Shown here: piece after piece, positions 48,304-59,141 of the stretch
Position numbering within the stretch: position 1 is the first letter of the stretch
How the letters are laid out: each line of letters opens with the position of its first letter
Assembly (NCBI GenBank): GCA_008638375.1
Contig: VIRR01000516.1
Location: forward strand, 62,001 to 126,000
Source of the DNA: Nyssa sinensis
Lineage: Eukaryota; Streptophyta; Magnoliopsida; Cornales; Nyssaceae
DNA: 64,000 bases
Direction of reading: 5' to 3'
Notes under the pieces: model-generated
What the model was told of the DNA's origin: nothing
Databases searched by the model: none
Seen by the model: only the letters and a program-made list of their open reading frames with translations
Position numbers and translations under genes: made by a program

Positions 48304-50950
48304 TATCACAACCCAAAATCCACCTTGTGCGGATCTCGTATCACGACCGCCACCTTTCGGCCGAAGCCTTAGGGTAAGGCTCACATAAGCAACGGTATCG
48401 GATGGCGGTGCGGCCTGTGGCTGCGGAAGCTTGAAAAGCTTTTTCTTTTCTTTTCTTATTTAAAATACTTTTGCACATCCATCCGGTACTGCCGCTCTTC
48501 ATAGCGGTACACATGATTATATATTCAGCACATAAATAAAATTCTAAAGTTTTATACACAATACATATTCATTTGTCCTTCAAAACTTAACTACATAACA
48601 TTTACATATTGTCTATAACCAAAAACGACTAACTATTAGTCTTGATGCTTCCCCAAATCTGCTAATCCTGCAATGAACTTCCTATGCCCTTCCACAAAAT
48701 GAGCATAGATTAAACACTTCCTTCATCAAAACCAGAACTTGCTTCCTATCACCTGAAAGGGGGCGGATAAAATCCGGGTAAGCTAATCTAAGCTTGTGAG
48801 TAATTCGTATCTTAGGCGTATGCTTTTTAAATACACTCTTCTGGTAGCTTCATTAATACATAAGGTTTGATTTTATTACTTCACATACTTACGTGTCATA
48901 TTTTTTCGTACTTCATTTCACAATATGGACCTCACCATTGAGTCTGGAACGTCGAAGAAAGTCAATTTAGACCTTCTCGGCTTTTAATTTGACTTTGGAC
49001 ATGTTAGGGGCAATTTGATAATTTACACTTTAACGTGTTTTATTTTTTTGGAGTCCCATTTCGTGAAACGGCCATTGGGTTCAAAATGTCCAAAATAGTC
49101 AAAATACACTATTGGTTTACTTTATTTGGACTCTGTTTGCTTCATTTATTGCGCAAGGGTATTTTTGAAATTTTCCTTATTTAAATATTATTAATTTAAT
49201 ATTAAATTAATTTCAGTTAGGCCATAGTGAGATTTTTCAGAAGTTCTGGGATCAAATTTTAATTTTCATAATTTTTGGTCTGAACCAGTAAGTTCATTTC
49301 CATTTTAAGTGAACCAGTCTAAGGTTTCATTGAACCAACCGGTTTGGTCGGTTTAACCCGTAATGTTGGCGTCATGATGACGTCAGCCCTAATATTTTAA
49401 ATTTAAAAACTTAACCAAAATGTCATAGTATTGACCCAACCCAAATTAAAACATCGGGTCAGGACCCAACTCGAGGTCCGACCCATGACCCATCACTATT
49501 CATCATCTTCCCCCAACTCACCCTCACTGTAGCCCTAAATTTCTGGGTTTTATTTCTCTTAATTTCATGTACTTTTAACCATTGTTTTCCTCTGCCCTTA
49601 GGTGATATACGTTTCTGGGGTTTTGGACAACCTTTTGGCATCTATTTGAGACTTTAAATTCAACTTAATCATTTGGTTTCATACTTGATACCCTAACTTG
49701 CAACTCCATTGTAAACTCTCATTTCACCACCATTTTTAATGGAGTTTGGTTCTGCGTGATCCTCATGGCATGGGGGTTCAATCCCTATTCTCAAAATCGA
49801 GTTTAGGAGTTTAAAACTGAAACTAGGTTTAATGGCTAAAACCTGCTACTCAAGTTTTTGTGTTCATTCTTAGGGTTTTAAGGTCGCGATCTAGCATTTT
49901 GGAAGCATTAGTAAGGTCTTTTTGAGGTTTCAATACACAAATCTACGTTTTGTTTGCATTAAATCAGGCCTGCTCTAACAGTTTTTGAATTTTTTGTTCA
50001 ACCTGAATTTCTAAATTTCTCAGTCGATTTTGCATGATTTTCAATCATTATTCTTGCAAATTAAAGCTTATGCTATGTAGTTTAAGATTCTATACTTGCA
50101 TGCTTTAAATTAGGAACATAATTGAATAGAATTTAACCAAAATTTACCTGTTTAGTTGGATGTTCTCCCAAAATCTTCCCTTTTCAGTTCCTTTTCTTCT
50201 TCGATTTCTTTCTCTCCCGCACTAACTCCTTCCTATTTTTGATGTTTAAAAAAGCTTTGAGGTTTTTATTTGGAGTGATTTGAGCAACACGTAATTCACA
50301 AGCAACTCTTGATGTTATGGTATTGCCACCTGCCCTAGTCGCCATTTCTTTCTTCATCTTTCCTTTTCAAATGAAGATCACATGGAGAGGGCATGGAGAG
50401 CAGTGCATAAATAAAATAATAAAGGGAAATGAAACAATAAAATAAGAGAAAATGTGATCAAATAAAAAGAAAGGAAATAAAAGAGAAAATAATACCCCAT
50501 AATTTTCCACTAAAGAAACTTTTTAGGAAACTGCATTTTGCATGGTGGTAACACCTCACATATGAGGTGTCTATCTAGGGATTAATAGTAAAAAGCGCCT
50601 CTACACTTGGCATACATCCGACTAAAGAGAAACCTTATATGAACACAATATTAGGCCTAATTTATCTCTCTCTTTTTTTTAACCTTTTATAAACCTAATG
50701 AAGAAAGCCTAACTCTGTTCTCCAAGAACGTGAAGAACAAGAGAGAAATTAAAGAGAGAGGGAGAGAGAAAAAAGAGAGGCGGTCGCGATACGAGATCCG
50801 CACAAGGTGGATTTCGGGTCGTGATAGAGTAGTATCAGAGCACTAGGTTAACTTGAACAAACTTAGTGACACTAGAAAAATTAGAAGTAGAACTTTGAGT
50901 TAGGTAGGTTCTAGGCAACCTAAGATATTTGAAGTACATAATCTGATGTG

Positions 50951-51275
50951 AAGGCGGGGTATAGGACCCACATTATATGAAGTAGATATGTGAAGCTTAT
51001 GACATGAGGTGAAGGCGGGGTATGGGACCCGCATTACATGAAATAGATATGTGAAGTATATGATTTGATGTGAAGGTGGGGTGTGGGACCCACATTACAT
51101 GAAATAGATATGTGAAGTATATGACGTGATGTGAAGGCAGGGTATGGGACTTGCATTAGAGTTAAGTAAGTAATAGAAGTACGTATTCGATAAGAAGGCG
51201 GGGTATGGGACCCGTAGTGACATAAAGTAAGTGTTCTGAAGTACGTGATAAAAAGGCGGGGTATGGGACCCGCGG
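50951..51275. repeat. Tandem array, 61-bp unit
   Basis: About six units starting GTGAAGGCGGGGTATGGGAC and continuing with CATGAAATAGATATGTGAAG. The last units are shorter and diverged. A 141-codon minus ORF here (51034-51459) reflects the array and is not a gene. Confidence 0.9.
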
Positions 51276-51616
51276 TAGAGTAAAAGGAATAGAGTCTAAA
51301 GATTAGAAGTAAAACATGAACTATGAAGGTGGATAACGGTGATTGTAAAAAGTTAAAAGTGAAAGAGAGGATTTTGACAGTCACTAGTGTGCTATCAAGA
51401 CCTCTGTTACCAGTAAGGAACGGCCGCCTTATCATGTAACTAAGGTAACTGAGAAACACACAGTGCTACCCTATCCAACCTGATCGAGGGAATCCTTAAA
51501 CCATTGGAAGACATGAATCTAGTAAGCGAAATGAGAAATTAGAATTGTACGTTAGTGATTTTAAGTCATATGAGCAGTCGAGTTTTGAGGACAAAACTCT
51601 TTTAAGGGGGAAAGAA

Positions 51617-52268
51617 TGTAACACCCCGACCCAAGTTAACTAGCATCCGACTCGGGATAGACCAGGCCAAGACATGTACTCTTAAACCAAACATTAATTT
51701 ATTAAATAAAATTTGATGTATAGTTTAATAATAAACAGGTTTGAATATATGAGGATTTGTCGTATCGAAAAATTCAATATGGGTGTATTTAAAAATATAT
51801 ATATATAAATTTGGAGAGCATGTGGTAATAAATAATAATGTGATAATAAAGTAAATAAAATAATAAATGAAATAATAAAGGGAAATGAAACAATAAAATA
51901 AGAAAAAATGTGATCAAATAAAAAAAAGGAAATAAAATAGAAAATAATACCCCATAATTCTCCACTAAAGAAACTTTTTAAGAAGCTGCATTTTGCATGG
52001 TGGTGACACCTCACACATAAGGTGTCTATCTAGGGATTAAAGGTAGAGAGTGCCTCTACACTAGGAATACATCCGACCAAAGAGAAACCTTATATGAACA
52101 CAACATAAGGCCTAATTTATCTCATTTTTTTTAACCTTTTATAAACCTAATGAAGAAAGCCTAACTCTGTTCTCCAAGAACGTGAAGAACAAGAGAGAAA
52201 TTAAAGAGAGAAAAGAGAGAGGCGGTCGCGATACGAGATCTGCACAGGGTGGATTTTGGGTCGTGACA
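51617..52268 (+). repeat. 3' LTR of the small non-autonomous element
   Basis: TGTAACACCCCGACCC to GGGTCGTGACA, directly after a polypurine tract. This fixes TGTA as 5' and GTGACA as 3', the rule used to orient the long elements of the window. Confidence 0.85.
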
Positions 52269-52762
52269 GAGTGTAGCACCTTACCTATATCTATATATAT
52301 ATATATATATGAGCAGCCATATGTATCTATATATATATATATATCTACGTATATGTTCTTTGCCATGTATAATTACATTATAATTTCATTAGCTCATGTA
52401 TATACATTTAGCATTTTTTGATTAGTCATAAATTAAATTACTTAATTTATATATTTACCTATATTAATATATATTTTTATTCTCTGTCATTTCGTTAGAC
52501 AAACTCCACACTTACTCTTCGTGTCTTGATTTTTATAATCGTGATCAAGGGTTCATGATTTGCGTGAAAATATATCATTACAACGGGACCAACAGGAACA
52601 AGTTGGTGATTGCAATGAAAGTGATGTACAGTCGTCCTGGTTTCCCGGGTCTTTTACTGAAAGTTCACATGTTGGGGTTCGAAACCGACCTAGCTGCCTA
52701 AGGTCTCGTTTACTAATTAATATTTAGAAATTTAACGATTCTTAGTCGGTCGGGGTGTTACA

Positions 52763-52908
52763 TGTATTATGTTTATGACTCTCTCTTTTTGTTTCCCTTT
52801 TTATTTAGGTCCCTTTATGTCTCTCTTACATAAAGAGTTCCCTTGTGTACTTTAGTAATAGTTTTATATACAAATCAGATTTCTCTTATTTGTTTATCAA
52901 GTTTATCA
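52763..52908 (+). repeat. Copia 3' LTR, second piece
   Basis: Resumes after X2 with the second TGTAT and follows the 5' LTR (GACTCTCTCTTTTTGTTTC onwards) to GTTTATCA, then TATAT. Confidence 0.92.
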
Positions 52909-52913
52909 TATAT

Positions 52914-53240
52914 AAATACACATATACACACACACATGGCCATCTTATCATTATTTCTTCTCAATCTCCTTCAATTCATAGCCTAAATCAACCATTCTAT
53001 GTCGTTTAGTTTGAGTTTGATAAACCTTTAAATAATGTTGGTTGCTTTGTGGATCTTGCTGGTGGTGGCAAAATAAGGGAAAACAATGAAGAGTTTGAGG
53101 TTGAACTACTTTCGACAACAATCAATACAAGGGCATAAAATAATGATGATGAAGTGGGAGAAGAAACTTCAATGGTTGTTACACTATTGTGAAAAATAGT
53201 GTATCTATGTGTGCGAATATATATATATATATATATATAC
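52914..53240. other. Host interval between Copia and the pararetrovirus
   Basis: AT-rich sequence with no recognised element or convincing gene. It ends in a TA microsatellite (53217-53239) at which the viral sequence begins. Confidence 0.55.
53217..53239. repeat. TA microsatellite at the viral junction
   Basis: An uninterrupted AT run directly at the left edge of the pararetroviral sequence. Confidence 0.9.
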
Positions 53241-53601
53241 ACACCATAAGGGGACTGGACGAGCCAGTGAGGACGTAAGAGGAATTAAAAAAGGCGTAAA
53301 TAACTGAAGTGCGTATGCATATGCAAGGGAAGGTGGTATAACCAGCCATAAGGGGAATGGGAATGTAATGATAAATTATGAAACTTAAAATATGAAACTT
53401 GAAATTTAATGAAACTGGAAACTGGAATATATAAATAATAACTTACAATTAACTTAAAGGCTAGAAACCTGTTTTACTGAAAAAGAAAATAAAACTGAAT
53501 ACATGATGAAATCCAGAAACATATTATGAATGGTTGCTCTCATTAGAGGATTTTCTCTCAAGTGTTTTCTGAAGGTGTCTTGAACTGGGAAGGGACGTTC
53601 C

Positions 53602-53608
53602 TTTTATA
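53602..53608 (-). promoter_or_regulatory. Pararetroviral TATA box
   Basis: On the minus strand CTATAAAAGGAACG is followed by a leader running towards 53240. It lies in the intergenic region after the polyprotein, the usual place of the caulimovirid pregenomic promoter. I could not find the tRNA-Met primer site in the short leader that remains. Confidence 0.7.
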
Positions 53609-53649
53609 GAGGAGGGAGACGCCTAGTGAATGACTGACTGGATTGGCTG

Positions 53650-53810
53650 TATCTGGCAGGAATCTTACTACTCATCTGATGTCGCAGGAATCTGACTGAT
53701 GCTGCAGGAATCTCACTATTCATCTGGTGCTACAGGAATCTCATTATATCTTTATGAAGCTTTATTCACGGGTTTACTGAAAAACTGATAATACAGGAAT
53801 CTGGCTGTTA
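53650..53810 (-). repeat. Repeated motif upstream of the viral TATA box
   Basis: CAGGAATCT occurs about five times on the plus strand (near 53657, 53687, 53706, 53731 and 53793), several followed by ACT(A/G)NTCATCTG-like sequence. On the viral strand this lies 50-200 bp upstream of the TATA box, in enhancer position. Confidence 0.65.
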
Positions 53811-53878
53811 CTTCATGATACTTTCTTTGACTACTCACTGGTCTGCTGTGGTTATGATGACTGAAGAGCTTCAGATTT

Positions 53879-54621
53879 TCATGAGCTTGTCACATTTGTT
53901 GAATAATTTACTAATGATATTATTACTGTTTTAAATTTCAAAGTCACTATTAGGTCTTGGCTGAACTCATCATTTACAAGATTGTGAGGAGGACAACTAG
54001 ATTCAGCATCTGATTGGGTATCTTGGTCTTCACCCATCTGTGATACATGAATCATTAACTTCCTGGCTAATTCTTTAAGTTCTTCTTTGGTCTGTCCTTG
54101 GATCAAGGTTTGGTCAATACTGGAAGATGACCGAGTCCTGTGAGCAATGGGCTGAGGCTGAGGAACTACTAGGGGGAATTCTTCATTAATGAAAGAGATG
54201 AACCTTTCATAATCAAGCCTATCCCACCATTTTACTGAGAATTCTCTGATTACTTTATTTTGATTGATTGCATAGTTCCACTTAGTAATCTATGAAATCT
54301 TATATTTACTAGCCATTAAAAAGATTATGGGAAACTGGGCTGTGTGCTGGTCAGTTTTATATACTGAAGCAAAGTATTGCATTGCCATCTTAAGAGGGGG
54401 TGGAAGTATTTCTGGACCAAGTCCAAATTTATTTCACCTTCACTGAACCATGTGGGAATCTGGCTTTTGAACATTTGATCAAACATGAGAAACCATGAAT
54501 GATTATTGGACTCATTCTGCATATAGAGGGCCTTGGTAAATGCTTGACTGTAATCATAATATGAGTACTGGATGGAAGAATTAGGAATAGATCGGAACTG
54601 AGAGGGGTGAGATCCCCAGGC
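53879..54621 (-). pseudogene. Pararetrovirus C-terminal region, distal part
   Basis: Viral-strand frames run from the X insertion at 54621 towards 53879. One contains SYYDYSQAFTKALYMQNE and HSWFLMFDQMFKSQIPTWF, a Trp/aromatic-rich segment of a kind I associate with the region after RNase H in endogenous caulimovirid polyproteins; I give it no function. A second frame (53879-54106, 75 codons) is acidic and may be the tail. X insertion and frame changes break the region. The 173-codon ORF 54325-54846 is a chimera, since its first third reads X. Confidence 0.6.
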
Positions 54622-55227
54622 TTTTTTGTCACGACCCGAAACCCACCCCGTGCGGATTACCGGATCGCGATCGCCGCCCCGAGACCCGAAGGCCTCGAGA
54701 CAAGGCTCGCATCTGCAGCGGTATCGAATAGATGTGCGACACATGATTGCGGAAGCGTGAAAAACTTTTTCTTTTCTTTTCTCATTTAAATTATGCACAC
54801 CCGTCCGATACTGCTGTTTCCATACATAGCATACATGGTTACACATTCAGAGTATAAAGAAAACTTAAAGACTTCATACATCGATACAATACATATTCAG
54901 TTGCCCTGAGGGCCTATTACATATTCTTACTCTGTCTATTAATACAAAACATACTACTAATGTTCATAGGTTCTTCAAAAGAACTACTTAAACATATCAT
55001 TCCAAAAACAGCTAGACTCATCGTCGTTGTCCTTAAGACCCTGTCTGCTGCATCACCTGAAAGGGGGGTCCGAACAAAGTCCGGGTAAGCTAATCTAAGC
55101 TTGTGAGCAATTCCAGTATTCGTCATGGGGTTTTCAATTAGCAGTGGTTTTTAGTACATAAGAGTTGTAAAACATTCACTGCCAATTGCTTCTACAATTT
55201 AGAATACAGAGTACATGCATTCTTAAA

Positions 55228-55555
55228 ACAAATAGCTTTGAAACATTTTAAGTATTCAAGCTAAACTCGTACCTCGTCAAATAGAGTATATAACTCAAAA
55301 CATATGCATTTCAAATAGCTTGAAAACATTTAAGATATCCAAGCAAAACTCGTACTTCGATAAATAGAGTATATAACTCAAAACATATGCATTTTAATGG
55401 ATAGCTTTGAAACATTTAAAGTATTCAAGCTAGACTCGTACTTCGTCAAATAGAGTATATAACTCAAAACATATGCATTTCAAATAACTTGGAAACATTT
55501 AAGGTATCCAAGCAAAACTCGTACTTCATCAAATAAAGTATACAACTTTAAATCA
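55228..55555. repeat. Tandem array of about four 80-95-bp units
   Basis: Units contain GAAACATTTAAGTATTCAAG, CTCGTACTTCGTCAAATAGA and GTATATAACTCAAAACATAT. Units 1 and 3, and 2 and 4, resemble each other most, suggesting duplication of a dimer. Confidence 0.85.
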
Positions 55556-57344
55556 CATCAATATGTATTTGAAAATGAGGGTAAAACCTGTTTTCATTTC
55601 CAAAATCACTTGTCATCTTTTCTCTTAAATTAGGTGGAATCTGTTTCGAACTAGACTCCCATTTTACTGCCAATACTGCCGATCTCATTTGCCTGGGGGA
55701 TTAGATCCTGCTACCGGGCATTTACTGTTGAATCCCAAAGGATTTCAACCTTCATAGGGGGTGGTACTTGGTACCGTTTATCTTGTAAAACATTTATCAC
55801 ATAACTTCTTCAATAGATACTTTCATGAATATTTAAAACATGAAATGTATAATTTCTACAATAGAACTTCAAATACTTGTAACTATCAAATTCAGGATAT
55901 TTAACATAATTTGGCATTTAAAACTTTAGACATGCTGAAATATGTTTTAAGAAAACTATGATAAATACCAATCGCTGAGCATGTCATATAGAGTTATAAA
56001 ACAGTACAATTAAAAGCTGAATCATGTAAATACTGAATTTGAAACTTCAAATACTTCTTATTTTTGAACTTAAAACTTTTTCAAATCCATGGAGTTAAAT
56101 CTCCAATTCAAACACAGGGTTACTCACCTTGATTCTTTAGGGTTAGTGCTAAAAATGCGCTTTCCCACTTTCCTTGTAGTTCCTAAGAACAATTCATAAA
56201 CATCTCATTAACTTCACATTCACTGTAATATCATCTCGATATTCCTTAACTTATGTTTAAATCGTATTAGATCCTAAAACGATTTCACAATTTCATAGGT
56301 ACTTAATTTAACTCGTACTTGTAACCTATGACATAATTTAATGTGTTAGAAATTGAATTTATTTCAATTTATACTCTTCTGGGAGTTCCATTAACTTTAA
56401 TTTAAAGTTATTTATTTGACATGTTTACGTGTCGTGTCTTTTCGCATTTCGTTTCTCGTACTTGCCTTAGTATTAGTACTTTGGCAATATTTCAGTTCAT
56501 AGTCATCTAACAGATGCTATTCATCAAATTTTATGTCTTTTTATTTTAGACATTTCTTTTGGTCAAATAGACTCTACCATTGAGTCCGGAGTGTCGAAGA
56601 AAGTCGGTTTAGGCTTTCCTAACATTTAATTCGGACTGTTATATGTAAAAGGACAAAATGGTCATTTACCGTTTTACGTGTCACATTTTTCTGTACTTCG
56701 CTTCGTAATTCGGACTCCATTATTGAGTCTGGGATGTCAAAGAAAGTCAATTTAGACCTTCTTTGATTTCATTTTGGCTTTAGGGGTACCAGGGGTATTT
56801 TGGTCTTTTTACCCCTTTACGTGTCTTTATTTTTTGGGACCCTGTCTCGTGTCGTGGACCTCACCATTGGAGTCAGAAGGTCCAAGATAGTAAGAATATA
56901 CTAATAACTTGTAAATTTTGGTCAAAGGGTATTTTGGTCATTTACTCCCTTATGTGGCTTTATTTTTCGGGCCCTGTCTCGTAAAACGGACCCTACCATT
57001 AGTCTCAGAATATCCAAAATAGTAAGGATACACTATTCATATGTTTAATTTGGACTTCATTTGCTCTATTTATGACCCAGGGGCAAAATAGTAATTTAAT
57101 CTCATTTATTAAATAATTAAATTAATTATTTAATTATTTTTCCAGGGGTCTAAATGTATAAATTTTCCCTCAGTTGGGCCTCAGTATAATTTTTCTGAAG
57201 CCCAGGGGTCAATTCGTAATAACCAAAAGTCTTGGTTTATTTAGTTTTAATTAATTTAGAAAAACCAAAGGGTTCAGTTAAATTGGAAGTGAACCGGTCC
57301 GGTCTGGTTGTAAACCAACCGGTCTATCCGGTTTATTTACATGT

Positions 57345-57369
57345 GGCTGACGTCATGATGACGTCAGCC
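57345..57369. promoter_or_regulatory. Palindromic pair of TGACGTCA sites
   Basis: GGCTGACGTCAT and its exact reverse complement around a single central G. TGACGTCA is the palindromic bZIP (TGA/CRE-type) target. Related dyads occur at the same relative position in X2 (about 49367) and C (about 43613). Confidence 0.6.
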
Positions 57370-58719
57370 CTAACGTCCATTTACTTAACCGACATTCAAA
57401 ACGTCGCCGTTCCAATTAATCGGTGGCAAGCCCAGAGGCTCCGAGTCGACCCAGCCTTTATTTTAAAAACCGAGTTGACTCGTCTTCGTCTTCCCCACGA
57501 AACCCGACTGAAAACCCTAGTTTCTGAATTCATTTCTTCCTATTTCGTGCAGTTTGGATCCATGGATCCTCACTGTTTTTGTCCCAAAACATTTCTAAGG
57601 TATAACCAATTCAATTGGCATTCATTTTAGAGTTCAAAACTCATTCGTGTGTTCGGTTTTTGACATGATAACCCAAACTGTAATTCGGTCATACATGCTC
57701 ATTTCTGAGCCAAATCACTTACGGTTTGTTCCATAATGATCCTCTATCCATGAGGTTTCAGTTTTCATTCAAAGAAATAGATTAAAACATGAGTTACAAG
57801 GTTTGGGGTGTAAACCCGTAACCTGCAACTTGGTGTTTGAGGGTCATTTTTTGAGCTTTTAGGTCGCGGTCATAGGTTTTTAGCATGCTCATAATATCTA
57901 CTTTAAGTCTTGATAAGCCAATTCAAGCTTAAAAGAAATCGATTCAGACCTGCCATGGGCAAGGTCTTCAATGGAGATTTTTCGTGGGTTAGGTATTTTC
58001 AGTCGTTTTCATAGCAAATTTTCATGCTTGATCAAGTCTTAAACACATATAATACATCATACGTATGAAAATAACCCTAAACAGTTCATATTAAATCATA
58101 AATTCTAGAGAGAGAATTTTAATTGTTTTATGGGTTTACCTCTTTCTACACTGTTTTCTCTTTCTTTCTTGCTCTGAATCTTCTTCTCTTCTCCTCAGTT
58201 TCCCTTTCTTTGATTTCTTTCGTGAGAGAACAACATGCTTTGCATGTTTTGGTTTTTAAAGCAAGGATAACCGACCTCTCTCTCTCCTCCAAATCTCTCT
58301 CTACAGTTCTCTCTCTCTTCATTCTGATTTCTAGCCCTACATAGCTCTCCCATCTCATAAATTTTACTTTTTCTTCTTTCAACTTTGCATTAAATTGTTG
58401 CAAGATATTTATACATATAATATATACATATATACACACATACACATATACTTGACAACACACACACACACCAGCCAACACACACACACACATTCACACA
58501 CTGTTCACTCCTACTTTATTCATCTACATGCATACATACAAGCTTCCATATACATACACATATATTTCACTTTATACATATATATATATTATTTAATTAA
58601 TATATATAACATTTCTTTACTTTAATTAATTAATAATGAAATTAATTAATTATTTTTTTGTAAATTCTCGAAATACGTGTCATATGACCCGGTATCCCGG
58701 GTCGGGATATTACATTTTT

Positions 58720-59141
58720 CAGAAATGATATTTACTATGATGAATTTCTGGTACAAAATTTGACTAGGATCTTGTTTACTAGGAACATCTTCAAATCTAA
58801 CTAATCTAGAATGGAGAAGGATGGCTTTGTACCATTTAACTGATTTAGATGGATGGTCGGGAACAAAATGCCATCCAGGAGGAAAATAACTGGTGGCTAG
58901 AGCCCATGGGTCTTGGATGTTAATTTTGTGAGGCTCAATGAAAAAGATGTTGACCGTGTATGGTTTTTTGAAATATGGGGATGAAGGAGTTTTAACTGGA
59001 GGCTTAGCCGGGATGATCTTTTGATCTTTGGAGGGGTCAAAGGGGTCTGTAATTTCATAAGGACTAGGGGGTAACCTGACAAGGGTTGAACTATAACTAG
59101 GCTGACTAGGTCTTGGTAGATTGTAATTAGGGGGAATAGGA
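58720..59141 (-). pseudogene. Pararetrovirus C-terminal region, proximal part
   Basis: Between the RNase H stop at 59142 and the X insertion. An 83-codon frame (58897-59148) has no recognised motif and overlaps the polyprotein end, so the frame used is uncertain. Confidence 0.5.

Larger units (their letters stand above)
50395..52268 (+). mobile_element. Small non-autonomous LTR retrotransposon
   Basis: A direct repeat of about 430 bp ends at 50826 (GTCGTGATA) and 52268 (GTCGTGACA). The 3' copy is a full 652-bp LTR starting TGTAACACCCCGACCC at 51617. The 5' copy lacks its first roughly 215 bp. TAGTATCAGAGC (from 50830), three bases after the 5' copy, is a one-base variant of the tRNA-iMet site. 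AAGGGGGAAAG (51604-51614) is the polypurine tract. The 790-bp interior encodes nothing and carries a 61-bp tandem array. No clear TSD was found. Confidence 0.8.
48304..52762 (-). repeat. X2: 4.5-kb solo LTR-like element inside the Copia 3' LTR
   Basis: Plus-strand start TATCACAACCCAAAATCC (a mutated TGTCACGACCCG) and end GTCGGTCGGGGTGTTACA, flanked by TGTAT at 48299-48303 and 52763-52767. The right end closely matches R1, for example AAGTTGGTGATTGCAA near 52594 and near 3169. Modules lie at 48890-49140 and a conserved AACCAACCGGTTTGG/GTCATGATGACGTCAGCC block near 49335-49388. A small plus-oriented LTR element (about 50395-52268) is embedded in it. Confidence 0.85.
46256..52908 (+). mobile_element. 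Ty1/Copia retrotransposon, internally deleted, split by X2
   Basis: A 194-bp 5' LTR, tRNA-Met-type primer site, pol remnant (RT-RNase H), polypurine tract and a 3' LTR cut in two by X2. TATAT flanks both ends (46251-46255 and 52909-52913). Protease and integrase are missing, and little if any gag remains between 46460 and 46975. Stops are scattered through pol, so it is inactive. Confidence 0.93.
54627..58714 (-). repeat. X: 4.1-kb solo LTR-like element inside the pararetrovirus
   Basis: Plus-strand start TGTCACGACCCGAAACCC and end GGGTCGGGATATTACA, flanked by TTTTT (54622-54626 and 58715-58719). The best complete member of the R1/X family. Left to right: a tandem array (55228-55555), modules (56570-57120), a conserved regulatory-like block (57310-57440), CT-rich sequence and AC/AT microsatellites. 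There is no coding region; the 132-codon ORF at 57232-57630 has no counterpart in sister elements. Confidence 0.92.

Noticed and set aside
48304..50826. DNA transposon with terminal inverted repeats
   Set aside because: The TGTAT duplication surrounds 48304-52762, not this unit, and its right end is a retroelement LTR end followed by a primer-binding site.
54325..54846. A single 173-codon gene
   Set aside because: It crosses the boundary between X and the pararetrovirus at 54627 and is a fusion by chance.
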